DNA from: Mangrovimonas sp. TPBH4
Lineage (GTDB): Bacteria; Bacteroidota; Bacteroidia; Flavobacteriales; Flavobacteriaceae
Length of the DNA: 64,000 bases
Direction of reading: 5' to 3'
NCBI RefSeq assembly: GCF_001280505.1
Contig: NZ_LBIO01000037.1
Coordinates: 310,001-374,000, forward strand
In this document: positions 8,296 through 17,236 of the stretch, piece by piece
How positions within the stretch are numbered: position 1 is the first letter of the stretch
Layout of the letters: each line of letters opens with the position of its first letter
Program-made: the position numbers and the translations under genes
Notes under the pieces: generated by a model
The model's database searches: none
Told to the model about the DNA's origin: nothing
What the model saw: only the letters and a program-made list of their open reading frames with translations

Positions 8296-9423
8296 TTATT
8301 TTTCTTCTGTGGTAACATCCACGATTTCATACATGTTTTTCCCGTCTACTTGTATGGGTTGGTAGTAGGTGTCTCCATATTGTACATAGGTAATGTCTCC
8401 TATTTTTACTTCTTCACCACCTTCCGGTAGGCCTGGTACAATAGTCCCTGCAGTGGCTGGTACTACCACATAACCGTCGGCATTTTTTTCATAAAAGGCG
8501 CCTCCGTAGTAATAATTGTTAGTGTTATTAACCGTGACGGTTTGCGCTTCTTGTGGGATGGAGGGCACTTGAGCGCCTACAGGTGCTTGAACTGCTACAA
8601 AACCTTCCTCCGTTTTTAGGTAATAGGTCCCATTGTCATAGTGGTATTCTTCGTTGTCATCACTGGCTGCGTCGATAATACTCACCACAATGGCAGTGGT
8701 GGCTAAGGTAGTCACAAAATAGCCCCAAGGATGCCAATAGCTTCCCCAATAAAAAGGACGGAAAGGATGGTAATAGTAAGGATGGTAGGAGTAATAAAAA
8801 TGACCTCCGTAATGGTGGGGCGGTCTATGGTATGGCCTAGAATTATGGCGTACATAGGTATTGTGATGGTTCCTATTATTTACGTTAATATTAATATTGG
8901 TGTTGCCCCCAGGACGATTGTTGTTATTCCCTGGCCTATTATTGTTGTTCCCTGGCCTGTTATTGTTATTCCCCGGACGGTTGGCATTATTCCCAGGTCT
9001 GTTATTGTTGTTATTTCCAGGTCGGTTAGCGTTATTGTTTCCAGGTCTGTTGGTAGTATGGTTTTTTACATTGGATGTAGGTCGGTTTGTTGAGGTGTTT
9101 GGCCTATTGGTTGTGGGCCTTGTAGTAGTAGGTTTGTTGGGCGTTTTGGTAGTGGTGCTAGGTCGTGTTGAAGGTCTAGTAGTTGTGTGCCCTCCATTAA
9201 TGGTAGGCTTGGATGTTGTTGGTCGCGTGGAGCGATTGACTTTTGGAGTCGAGGCTGGGCGACTGCGACTAGGTGTGGTTCTTGCCATAGACCGTCCTCC
9301 TCCTGCAGGGCGATGGCTGAGACGTTGTGACAATACAGTGGTTGGCAAGCTTAGTGCTATTAGCATAACCAAGGCACTTAAATAAGATTTTATTTTGGGA
9401 GATATTGATATAGATGGTTTCAT
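8296..9423 (-). CDS. DUF6515-like exported protein with Asn-Arg-Pro-Gly repeats
   Basis: A 375-residue exported protein. An N-terminal signal segment is followed by a Thr/Arg/Pro-rich stretch (about 40-120) and then tandem RPGNNN units (about 120-170). Next comes a His/Tyr/Pro-rich segment (HRPPHHYGGHFYYSYHPYYYHPF), a likely membrane-interacting stretch (FVTTLATTAIVVSIIDA) and two copies of a small beta module. The beta modules have the pattern YYxxGxxFYxKxxDGYVVVPAPVG, ending in YVQYGDTYYQPI, as in DUF6515 proteins. The C-terminal modules fit the family; the repeat region is low complexity and probably disordered. It lies 18 bp upstream of the terminator and next to the DUF2092 gene, probably as its operon partner. 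Function unknown. Confidence 0.65.
   Translation of the reverse strand: MKPSISISPKIKSYLSALVMLIALSLPTTVLSQRLSHRPAGGGRSMARTTPSRSRPASTPKVNRSTRPTTSKPTINGGHTTTRPSTRPSTTTKTPNKPTTTRPTTNRPNTSTNRPTSNVKNHTTNRPGNNNANRPGNNNNNRPGNNANRPGNNNNRPGNNNNRPGNNNNRPGGNTNININVNNRNHHNTYVRHNSRPYHRPPHHYGGHFYYSYHPYYYHPFRPFYWGSYWHPWGYFVTTLATTAIVVSIIDAASDDNEEYHYDNGTYYLKTEEGFVAVQAPVGAQVPSIPQEAQTVTVNNTNNYYYGGAFYEKNADGYVVVPATAGTIVPGLPEGGEEVKIGDITYVQYGDTYYQPIQVDGKNMYEIVDVTTEEK
8907..9053 (-). repeat. Tandem codon-level repeat encoding RPGNNN
   Basis: About seven imperfect 18-21 bp units encode Arg-Pro-Gly followed by three to five Asn within the DUF6515-like gene. Unit length varies by whole codons, as expected from replication slippage that keeps the frame. 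Confidence 0.8.
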
Positions 9424-9441
9424 AATAATAGAAATGTGAGG

Positions 9442-10173
9442 TTATAATTTGGACATGACACTAATAAGTTTGGAATTGGCCGGAGCTGTAAAAACAAAGG
9501 TTTCATCGGGAATGACAGGGCTGAGGTTCCAATTGCTAAACACACTTTCGTATTGGCGGTTATGCTCATCTTTATGGGTGATTAAAAAGCGTTTGGGCAT
9601 ATTGGGGGCATCTTTAGAGACCCAAATTTCAACCTGCATTTTGTCATTGTCCGCAATAACATGGTCACAGTTCTCTCCATCGATCTTGGCACTGCCTTTA
9701 TATTTAACAGATTGGAATTCGTCTAAAATATCGTCTACAAAATGAGGGTAGAAGAAGTCTGCACCTGGAAATTCGAAGTCGAAGCGTTTGTGCATGGCAT
9801 CGATCATTTCCAATGTGGTATTGGGCGTCTCCAAGGTGATATAATTGTTTTCGTCGTAGGAGTAGTAGGTAAGGAAAGAACCATCGTACCAATAGCCTTT
9901 ATGCCCTGTGTCTCCTTGCATTAGTATGAGTAATTTGTCCGGTCCCGAAAACTTTACATCACTGGTGCGGTGATATTTGACGAGCTTGTTTTTGGCGTTA
10001 AGGCTGTCTATAGCGTTTTTTACATGGACACTGCATGAGGTCAATTCACTAATAACATCCGTCATTTGGTCTAAAACGCGGACGGCTTCAGCGTCAATGT
10101 CCTTGGCTGATTGGGCATGTCCGTGCAGTGGAAGGATAACAAGCGTTAATGCTAATAGAAGTATGTTTTTCAT
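9442..10173 (-). CDS. DUF2092 family periplasmic protein
   Basis: A 243-residue exported protein with signal peptide ending at GHAQ (about 1-21). It begins the mature part with IDAEAVRVLDQMTDVISEL and continues with DVKFSGPDKLLI, YWYDGSFLTYYS and a C-terminal KRFLITHKDE...SNWNLSP block, the layout of DUF2092. The fold resembles LolA/LolB-type lipoprotein carriers, but no lipid-carrier role is shown. It is the first gene of a pair with the DUF6515-like repeat protein, 18 bp downstream. That pairing suggests an envelope task; the actual role is unknown. Confidence 0.75.
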   Translation of the reverse strand: MKNILLLALTLVILPLHGHAQSAKDIDAEAVRVLDQMTDVISELTSCSVHVKNAIDSLNAKNKLVKYHRTSDVKFSGPDKLLILMQGDTGHKGYWYDGSFLTYYSYDENNYITLETPNTTLEMIDAMHKRFDFEFPGADFFYPHFVDDILDEFQSVKYKGSAKIDGENCDHVIADNDKMQVEIWVSKDAPNMPKRFLITHKDEHNRQYESVFSNWNLSPVIPDETFVFTAPANSKLISVMSKL

Positions 10174-10351
10174 AATTGGAAGTTTACAATTGAAAAATAG
10201 TCGAGTAGGCCTAGAAGAGGGGCAAAGTCTTTGAAGGACTTTAGAATTTTAAAGTTACTTAAAAAATGTGAATTACAACAAGATGTTTTGTGTGTAAATT
10301 CTTGATAATTAAATATATAAAGTTTTTTGTTGCTTTGTTTGGGTGAGCTGT

Positions 10352-11503
10352 TTAAAAAGCCTCTGTAAAATTAAAGTACAAGCCAGAAGATTCCCTTCCG
10401 ATTCCAAAATCTATCCTGACATTCATGCGAGGTTGCACCTCAAAACGATAGCCAATTCCAAAGTTGGGGATCCACTCTTCAATACTGTCGGGGTTATAGG
10501 CTATGGTGCCAGAGCCCAACCATGTCACCATCCCGTGTTTGCTCATGTTTCCATCCTGTTTTAAAAACATATGCCGCCATTCTGTTAGAAAATAAAGCCC
10601 CGTACGGTCTCTGTAATGACCTTCAATATAGCCTCGCAAGCCATCACCGCCTCCTAGTTTGGTGAGTTCTTCATAAGGGATGTCCCCACTTCCAAACCGG
10701 CCATATAGTTTTAGGGCAATGGTGTTACCCGGTCGGTGGATTTGGTGGTAGGTCCTAAAGTCGAGTTCGTAAATGTTGTACTTGTTGTCACCGCCCAAAT
10801 AATCTCCGTAGAAGCCGGCTGCAAAATTGAAGAAGTAGCCTTTATATGGATTTACGATGATGTCTCTACTGTCGTAATTCACGGTAACGGTTAAACCGGA
10901 ATTAAAATTATCTGGCCCAAATTGATTGTAATACGCATCTTCCGCCATGACTGGGTTGGTTTCCAAAACTTTTGTGGAGTTAAAATCGAAGCCACCACCC
11001 ACATACAGGTGTTTTATGGGTTGGTACATAATAAGCGGTTTGACAATGAACTTCTGCCGTTTGAAGGCCGTGGTGGAATCGCCCTCTTCCAATTGTTTGA
11101 TAGACGAAAATCCAACTCCAAAATAATTGTCGTTGGCTACCGAAAATTTCGCCAATATATTTACTCGAAGCTTATCTTCCAGCCAAAAGGTTCTAAGGTT
11201 GGAGTTAAAGCCATAGTTCCCTTTGGTACTAATAAACCCCATAAAAGGCACCGAAGAACGTTGTATCAGGCTGTCCTTTCGATTGGTTTTAAAGGTATAG
11301 ATCATACCTGCTCCCACCAACAGGCCATTTTCAGGAGTATAACCGGGACCTGCAATAATGCTCATAAAGGGACGGCCCTCAGCAATGGCACTGTCTTTTT
11401 TCTGTTCCCTTTTTTCCATGTAGCGTTTAATGCCTTTTGGTTGGCCTTGTGCAGTCATTACAAGTAGGATGGCAAGAAGGGCGAAAAGAAATTTTGTGTG
11501 CAT
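10352..11503 (-). CDS. Omp85-like outer-membrane barrel protein (BamA/TamA C-terminal type)
   Basis: A 383-residue exported beta-barrel. After the signal peptide (to GQPKG, about 1-20) a short basic linker leads directly into barrel strands, so POTRA domains are absent. A GLRGYIEGHYRDR segment near residue 310 corresponds to the loop-6 (V/I)RG(F/Y) signature of Omp85 proteins, and KGYFFNF / DYLGGDNKYN fit the bacterial surface-antigen fold. The protein ends in phenylalanine (NFTEAF), as barrels assembled by BAM do. It lies 50 bp after another barrel protein gene on the same strand. Possible surface-lipid or patatin-like partner function, but no such partner is nearby. Confidence 0.75.
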   Translation of the reverse strand: MHTKFLFALLAILLVMTAQGQPKGIKRYMEKREQKKDSAIAEGRPFMSIIAGPGYTPENGLLVGAGMIYTFKTNRKDSLIQRSSVPFMGFISTKGNYGFNSNLRTFWLEDKLRVNILAKFSVANDNYFGVGFSSIKQLEEGDSTTAFKRQKFIVKPLIMYQPIKHLYVGGGFDFNSTKVLETNPVMAEDAYYNQFGPDNFNSGLTVTVNYDSRDIIVNPYKGYFFNFAAGFYGDYLGGDNKYNIYELDFRTYHQIHRPGNTIALKLYGRFGSGDIPYEELTKLGGGDGLRGYIEGHYRDRTGLYFLTEWRHMFLKQDGNMSKHGMVTWLGSGTIAYNPDSIEEWIPNFGIGYRFEVQPRMNVRIDFGIGRESSGLYFNFTEAF

Positions 11504-11553
11504 AGCGTTACATTTTAAAATCCAAAGCTGTGGTTAAGTCATAATTGGGCGCA

Positions 11554-12714
11554 TTATTGTAGGAGTTCTTTATAAGATCTTTTTTTTATGCCGAAGCGGT
11601 ATTGGAGCCCGGTCATTAAAAATCGTTGGGAATCGGCCACTCCATATTCTCCACGAAGCATCCAATGTTTATTCAGTTGAAAATTGAAGCCAAATTGGAA
11701 GGTGATGGACTGAATCAGTTCTTTCCTGATGAAATAATTAAAACTCGTAGTAAACACGCCACTATCGTTAACTCTCTCCTGAATGGTGTTAAGTGCTTGG
11801 TTTTGGGCTTGCAATTTTAATTTTTGGGCAGGAGGGGTTGTAGGGTTGTCTATTAGTTCCTGGTTAGCGGCAATTTTATTGGTGATTCTTTCATTGAAAG
11901 TGGCATCCAAGTCTGGGAAAACCTCATGAAGGTTTATTTGCCCACTGCTACCATCGGATCCCACAAAGTCACGGTACATCATTCCCAAGTATGGGGCTAT
12001 GAACATGTCTTTTTTTCGATGGCTCAGCCTGAAGGAATGGCCCAAACGGGCAGACAGGGTTAAATAGCCAATTTGTTCTTTTAGTAAATCGGTATCGGTA
12101 CGGGAATAATTTAAATCGATACTGGAGAAATACCTATTCCACCCAAAAACCAAGGTGGTCCCTACACCATAGGCTAGGGCATCAAATTTTACTTCCGATG
12201 AAAACTGGGGGAGTTGCAGCATGATTTCTCCCGTGCTGTCTTTCCAAGTGGGCTGTAAACTCACATTAGTGCCTCCTTTTACCGTAGAAAATAGGGCGTA
12301 AATGTTTAAAAAGGGCAATACCCAAGCATCGGCTCTAAAGTTGACGCCATTGGTGGTACCACTTACTTCCTGGAAATTCAAGGTTTCTGTATTGATGATT
12401 CCTGTCAAGTCTGTATTGTTGCCAAGCAATAACTCAAATTCTGTAATTTCCAGATCAACGAAGGCATTTACGTAATTAATATTAAGACCAAAAGGTAGCT
12501 GCATTTGGTCCGCGAAGCCTCGTTCTTGAACCTTTTGGCCCCAAGCGGGCAATACGTAGGGGTAGGTGTTGGCAATAATGCTATCTTTTGTTGTTGGATC
12601 TGTATAGATTTCTTGGGACTTACATTTAAAAGAGCCACTAAGCAGTATAACTATACCTATTAATAAGCTTTGAAGACAGAAACTTTTATTGTTGGGTGAA
12701 ATTTTGAGGGTCAT
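11554..12714 (-). CDS. Putative outer-membrane beta-barrel protein
   Basis: A 386-residue exported protein. The signal peptide is long (to KCKSQE, about residue 34). Alternating aromatic strands follow: FDALAYGVGTTLVFGWNRYFSSIDLNYS, LSARLGHSFRLS and a C-terminal FQFGFNFQLNKHWMLRGEYG / LMTGLQYRFG pair, which look like barrel strands. A helical insert with Gln/Asn-rich sequence sits near residues 275-315 and may form a periplasmic or surface loop. I do not recognise the family; similarity to putative porin-type or MetA-pathway-like OMPs is possible. It lies upstream of the Omp85-like gene and likely shares its transcript. Confidence 0.65.
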   Translation of the reverse strand: MTLKISPNNKSFCLQSLLIGIVILLSGSFKCKSQEIYTDPTTKDSIIANTYPYVLPAWGQKVQERGFADQMQLPFGLNINYVNAFVDLEITEFELLLGNNTDLTGIINTETLNFQEVSGTTNGVNFRADAWVLPFLNIYALFSTVKGGTNVSLQPTWKDSTGEIMLQLPQFSSEVKFDALAYGVGTTLVFGWNRYFSSIDLNYSRTDTDLLKEQIGYLTLSARLGHSFRLSHRKKDMFIAPYLGMMYRDFVGSDGSSGQINLHEVFPDLDATFNERITNKIAANQELIDNPTTPPAQKLKLQAQNQALNTIQERVNDSGVFTTSFNYFIRKELIQSITFQFGFNFQLNKHWMLRGEYGVADSQRFLMTGLQYRFGIKKRSYKELLQ

Positions 12715-12742
12715 GGAATTTTAATATTTACTAGTTAATAGG

Positions 12743-13354
12743 TTAAGGTGTAGTTGTGGACGAAACAGAAGGCAATAGTTTGTTGAAATCTGGAAATTTA
12801 CCAAAATCATGCAGGGCGTTCATGGCTTGCTTCATAGTAATGGGGAAGTATTCGCATTCAGATTTCAATACATATCTAATTTGTCCCGCATCCATTTTTG
12901 GGGCATCGGGTAAATACAGAGCCAAATAATTGGGGTGTGTATCGTCTGTAATAAATGCAATAGTATAATGGTGGTCTTCTTTTAATAAAATAGCTTGCCA
13001 TAGGTCTGAGTTTTCTAGTTGGGAGTCATCCAAAAGGCGGTATTTAAGCATTTGAAACGAGGGGAAATGAAAGAAGAGGCGCTGCTCTGTTTGTGGGCTC
13101 CATTTCGTTACAAAGCCCTTTTGTAAAAACAATCCCACGGCAGCACAAATAAGAAATAGCAACACAATGCTCATTAGGGTCACTGACGCAGTCCCAAATA
13201 CCGAATGAAGATCAAAAATATTGGATAGTGTTTTTGCTAAAGGCAAAATAAGTTTCAAGGCCTTTCCAAATAACATGATCACAATTAGGGCAGGAACCAT
13301 AAAAAACAAACCTCCAATAAGGACACTTCGTGAAGATTTTTTGATAAATGACAT
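12743..13354 (-). CDS. DUF502-like membrane protein
   Basis: A 203-residue inner-membrane protein with two helices (about 11-33 and 53-75), each preceded or followed by basic residues. A soluble domain follows with LLKEDHHYTIAFITDD and MKQAMNALHDFG. The two-helix plus beta-domain layout matches DUF502 proteins. No reaction is known for the family. It lies 28 bp upstream of the barrel-protein pair and 150 bp downstream of rodA, so it is most likely the first gene of the three-gene envelope operon rather than part of the mre operon. Confidence 0.65.
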   Translation of the reverse strand: MSFIKKSSRSVLIGGLFFMVPALIVIMLFGKALKLILPLAKTLSNIFDLHSVFGTASVTLMSIVLLFLICAAVGLFLQKGFVTKWSPQTEQRLFFHFPSFQMLKYRLLDDSQLENSDLWQAILLKEDHHYTIAFITDDTHPNYLALYLPDAPKMDAGQIRYVLKSECEYFPITMKQAMNALHDFGKFPDFNKLLPSVSSTTTP

Positions 13355-13504
13355 TGTATTGATTCTTAAGGTGATACATAAATGTACGAAAAGATTTATT
13401 AACCCTAAAGAATTGTATGTCAGTAATTACGCTGTAAAATTGGAGGGTGTTGGTTTACCTCACAAAAAGCCTGTTTTTATTGAGATTTACGAACAGATAA
13501 AAAA

Positions 13505-14782
13505 TTACCACTCATTTATTTTGTTGGAGTCCAGTTTAATGAAAATGAATAACAGGATTGTAAAGCCCCATAGACCGGAACCACCGTAACTAAAAAATGG
13601 CAAGGGAATCCCAACCGTAGGAATCAGTCCCATAACCATTCCTGTGTTTATGGTGAAATGCACAAATAAAATGGAAGCTACACAATAACCATACACCCTA
13701 CTAAATTGACTTTTTTGGGTTTCGGCAAGGTAGAGGACTCTCATTATGAGAGCCACAAATAGAACAACCACCATGGTAGTTCCTAAAAAGCCCCATTCTT
13801 CACCAACGGTACTAAAAATGTAATCGGTGTGCTGTTCTGGAACAAATTTCCCAGTAGTTCGGGTACCCTGTAAAAAACCTTTTCCTGTCAATCCTCCAGA
13901 ACTGATTGCTTTTTCAGATTCGTTGAGGTTGTAGAGGATGGTTTTTTTCATTTCCTGCAATTTATCCGGATCCTTTTCGAGACGTAACCAAAGACTGATA
14001 CGATCCTTTTGGTGTGCCTTTAGGACATGGTCATAAAAATTGCGTACGGCAAAGGAGAAGCCAATACAAAGTGCCAATATGGTCAAGGGCATTAGGAATG
14101 AAACTTGCTTCTTTTTCTTAAAGAAGTAAAGTCCTAATATAATGAGTGCGGAGAATAGTGAGGTGGGCAATACACCAAATTTTAATGAAAGCACCGATAA
14201 CACCATAATAATCACACCAATGATGAGGTAAATCTGTTGCAGACCTTCTCTGTAAAACACAAAGAAGAAAGAGGCGTAAACAATGGTACTTCCAGCATCG
14301 TTTTGCAGCAGAATCAATAGTGCCGGGATAAAAATGATGGCAATGGTTTTTAATTGGTCCTTGAGGAATTTCATATTGGTTTGCAAATCGCTGATATGTT
14401 TAGCGACTGCAAGTGAAGTTGCAAATTTGGCAAATTCACTGGGTTGGATGGTCATGCCTCCAATGCCATACCACGAGGTAGCGCCATTTACATTTTTTCC
14501 AAAGACAAATAGCCCTGCAAGGGAAATGAGGGACACCAAATATATAACACTGGCAAAGCGTTCGTAAAACTTGGCTTCAATAGAGAGGATAATGACAATA
14601 AGGGCCAAAGTCATCATGATAAACATTAACTGTTTGCCATAGGGTTGGTCCATATCAAAATAATTGGTAATGTCTCCCATGTGCGAAGCCGACATAATAT
14701 TGATCCATCCAAATCCAACCAAAATTAAAAACAGTATAATGGTAATCCAGTCAAATCGTAATCCTATGTGTTCTCTGTGCAT
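13505..14782 (-). CDS. rodA: Rod-shape SEDS peptidoglycan polymerase RodA
   Basis: A 425-residue polytopic protein of the FtsW/RodA/SpoVE family, which polymerises lipid II into glycan strands with its cognate PBP2. Typical SEDS sequences are visible: GATSWYGIGGMTIQPSEFAK near residue 105-125, GKGFLQGTRTTGKFVPEQHTDYIFSTVGEEWGF around 295-330, and INTGMVMGLIPTVGIPLPFFSYGGSG near the C-terminus. Some ten membrane segments can be seen. It starts 16 bp after PBP2 and ends the mreB-mreC-mreD-PBP2-rodA operon. Identification rests on both sequence and gene order. Confidence 0.97.
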   Translation of the reverse strand: MHREHIGLRFDWITIILFLILVGFGWINIMSASHMGDITNYFDMDQPYGKQLMFIMMTLALIVIILSIEAKFYERFASVIYLVSLISLAGLFVFGKNVNGATSWYGIGGMTIQPSEFAKFATSLAVAKHISDLQTNMKFLKDQLKTIAIIFIPALLILLQNDAGSTIVYASFFFVFYREGLQQIYLIIGVIIMVLSVLSLKFGVLPTSLFSALIILGLYFFKKKKQVSFLMPLTILALCIGFSFAVRNFYDHVLKAHQKDRISLWLRLEKDPDKLQEMKKTILYNLNESEKAISSGGLTGKGFLQGTRTTGKFVPEQHTDYIFSTVGEEWGFLGTTMVVVLFVALIMRVLYLAETQKSQFSRVYGYCVASILFVHFTINTGMVMGLIPTVGIPLPFFSYGGSGLWGFTILLFIFIKLDSNKINEW

Positions 14783-14798
14783 GCGTTAGTGGTTCTAT

Positions 14799-16733
14799 CT
14801 ATGGAAGCGGGGTCTCAGAATTGGTTGTATTGATATTTGGGGTGTCTCGATAATTAGGAATGACTTGAAGCGTGGTTTTCCCGTTGATCTGGAATGGTTC
14901 TCCAGAATAAGGTTTGTTGTATTCGTTTTCCAAACTATGGGTTAGAATCCAATTTTCCATATCGGTTCGGGAAATAGTGCCTCTCAGGTATTTTTCAATC
15001 ATTAAACTAGCGATACGCCCAGCAAAGCGACTTCCCCAGTAGCCGTTTTCTACAAATACGGCAATGGCAATTTTAGGATCGTCTTTTGGAGCAAAAGCTA
15101 CAAAAATGGAATGGTCTGTCAATTGAGTTTTCACTCCGTCTATTTTGGTAAAGTTCTCCGCAGTTCCTGTTTTTCCACAGATTTCTATGCCGGGAACCTG
15201 CAAGTACTCGGCTGTTCCTTTATTGTATACGTCAAACATCCCTTGAATGACAGGTTCAAAATGAACCTTGTCTATAGTGGTATTGTGACGGGTTAGATAT
15301 TTGCTGTCTATTGTATCGTTTTCAATTTCTTTTATAATGTGAGGCGTATAATAGAAGCCTCGGTTACCAATGGCGGCCGCCATATTTGCCAATTGGATAG
15401 GGGTGGTCAATACTTCTCCTTGACCTATGGCATTGGACAGGGTAAAGGTGGTGTACCAGCGGTTTTTTCCATAGGCCCTATCATATGTAGAGGCATCCGG
15501 TATTTTACCGGGCTGACCAATACGAAGGTCGTAACCTAAGTAGTCTCCTAAACCAAAGCTTTTAATATGGTTGCTCCAGACATCCATGCCTTGGGCAGGC
15601 GTTTCATATTTGTCCATGATACGTCTATACACATTGGCAAAATAGGTGTTACAGGATTTGTAGATTCCAATGTCCATATTAGCAATACCTGAATGTCCAT
15701 GGCAGCCCATTTTCCTGTTTCCATAGCGATAGCCATGATTGCAGGTAAATCTGTCTTTTGGAGTTACCACGCCTTCTTGTAGGCCAATAAGGGCATTCAG
15801 CACCTTAAACGGCGATCCAGGAGGATACATAGCTTGGAGCCCGCGATCGTATAAGGGCTTGGCCAAGGTGTCTCGGTACAGTCTTGTGAAATTTTTAGAA
15901 CGGTCTCTACCAACCAAAAGATTGGGGTTGTAGCTAGGTGCGGATACCATGGTCAAAATTTCACCACTGCTAGGTTCTATGGCAATAATTCCGCCTCGCT
16001 TGTGTTTCATCAATAACTCTCCATATTCCTGAAGTTTGGCATCAATGGTAATGGTGATGTCCTTTCCGGGTTGGGGCAAGGTATCATAAATACCATCTTT
16101 GTAAGGGCCAATATTTCTGTTGAAACGATCCTTCTGTATGAACTTGATTCCTTTTACGCCGCGTAAAACTTCTTCATATGAAATTTCAACGCCCTGTTTT
16201 CCTATAAGGTCTCCCATTTTGTAATAGGGTTGCTTTTTGATAATGGCGTTGTTCACTTCTCCGATATCACCCAATACGTTCGCCCCAATGGAAGTTTGGT
16301 AATCCCTCAAGGAGCGTTTTTGGATATAAAAACCTTCAAACTTGCGCATTTTCTCTTGAAGGATGGCATAATCCTTTTTGGATAATTGAGGAACAAAAAC
16401 CGAAGGGAGCCTAGGTGAGTAATGGTAGGCTTTATCGTAAAGCCTCGTAAAATCTTCTTTGGTAATTTTTAATAGATTGCAAAACTCAAGCGTATCCAGA
16501 GGTTCTACTTCACGAGGTATGACCATCACATCATAAGATGGCTGGTTGGCCACCAAGAGGGTGCCATTTCTATCGTACACATATCCTCTCTTGGGGTAGT
16601 CGTACACCTTTCTAATGGCATTGTCTTCAAGGAGGTTATAGGCGGTCTGATTGTAGACTTGGAGATAAAATAACCGGGCAATAAAGATAATTCCAACAAG
16701 GAGAACCGTTGAAAAAAGTAATAGTTTTCTCAT
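14799..16733 (-). CDS. mrdA: Penicillin-binding protein 2 (elongasome transpeptidase)
   Basis: A 644-residue class B PBP. One N-terminal membrane anchor (about 5-25) is followed by the pedestal domain (RGYVYDRNGTLLVANQPSYDV from residue 49) and the transpeptidase domain. The active-site motifs are SPFK (Ser307 and Lys310), SCN (Ser360) and KTG (Lys521). All catalytic residues are present. It cross-links peptidoglycan during rod elongation together with RodA. Its start overlaps the mreD stop by 4 bp, implying translational coupling. The tail after residue 610 is Thr/Pro-rich and probably flexible. Confidence 0.97.
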   Translation of the reverse strand: MRKLLLFSTVLLVGIIFIARLFYLQVYNQTAYNLLEDNAIRKVYDYPKRGYVYDRNGTLLVANQPSYDVMVIPREVEPLDTLEFCNLLKITKEDFTRLYDKAYHYSPRLPSVFVPQLSKKDYAILQEKMRKFEGFYIQKRSLRDYQTSIGANVLGDIGEVNNAIIKKQPYYKMGDLIGKQGVEISYEEVLRGVKGIKFIQKDRFNRNIGPYKDGIYDTLPQPGKDITITIDAKLQEYGELLMKHKRGGIIAIEPSSGEILTMVSAPSYNPNLLVGRDRSKNFTRLYRDTLAKPLYDRGLQAMYPPGSPFKVLNALIGLQEGVVTPKDRFTCNHGYRYGNRKMGCHGHSGIANMDIGIYKSCNTYFANVYRRIMDKYETPAQGMDVWSNHIKSFGLGDYLGYDLRIGQPGKIPDASTYDRAYGKNRWYTTFTLSNAIGQGEVLTTPIQLANMAAAIGNRGFYYTPHIIKEIENDTIDSKYLTRHNTTIDKVHFEPVIQGMFDVYNKGTAEYLQVPGIEICGKTGTAENFTKIDGVKTQLTDHSIFVAFAPKDDPKIAIAVFVENGYWGSRFAGRIASLMIEKYLRGTISRTDMENWILTHSLENEYNKPYSGEPFQINGKTTLQVIPNYRDTPNINTTNSETPLP

Positions 16734-17236
16734 CGACGTTTTCTGCTAAATAATACCGTAATCAATAGGCTTAGTATTATAGTAAAAATACTTGAGAATA
16801 ACGTCTTTTGCAGGATTAAAATTATTTTAGAAATGTTAAAAACTTCTAAAGAAAACATAATGAAATGATGGATGAGGGTAGCTATCGAAAAATAGACCAA
16901 GCGTCTTCCAAATTCAACCTGGCTGAATTTGATACTTTGGTGTTCGTAAACCATTCCAAATGAAAATTTTAAAATCGTAGGACGAATAAATGCCAAGGTG
17001 ACACAGGCCGCTGCATGAATGCCTCCCGAATCAGAAAAGAGATCTACCATAAATCCTAATAGAAAACTTAAAAATATAATAAGGGACCTGTTGGCTCTTA
17101 CCGGAAATAACAATATGAACAGGATGTAAGGGTAGGGGTTGATGTACTCCAAAAAGTTAACGTTGTTGAGCACCAATACTTGGACCAATACCAAAGTGAA
17201 AAATTGTAAGATTGTATAAATGGTACTGTTATTCAT
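16730..17236 (-). CDS. mreD: Rod shape-determining protein MreD
   Basis: A 168-residue membrane protein with five to six predicted helices, the size and topology of MreD. Typical features are the NNVNFLEYINPYPYILFILLFP segment near residues 23-45 and the DLFSDSGGIHAAACVTLAFIRP segment near 67-88. Sequence conservation in this family is low, so position between mreC and PBP2 is a large part of the evidence. It overlaps mreC by 8 bp and PBP2 by 4 bp. Probable scaffold of the elongasome in the inner membrane. Confidence 0.93.
   Translation of the reverse strand: MNNSTIYTILQFFTLVLVQVLVLNNVNFLEYINPYPYILFILLFPVRANRSLIIFLSFLLGFMVDLFSDSGGIHAAACVTLAFIRPTILKFSFGMVYEHQSIKFSQVEFGRRLVYFSIATLIHHFIMFSLEVFNISKIILILQKTLFSSIFTIILSLLITVLFSRKRR

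Noticed and set aside
8731..9385. Plus-strand open frames opposite the Asn-Arg-Pro-Gly repeat gene
   Set aside because: Low-complexity Leu/Val/Phe-rich products caused by the repeat in the other strand, without a credible start context. The minus-strand protein has a signal peptide and family modules.
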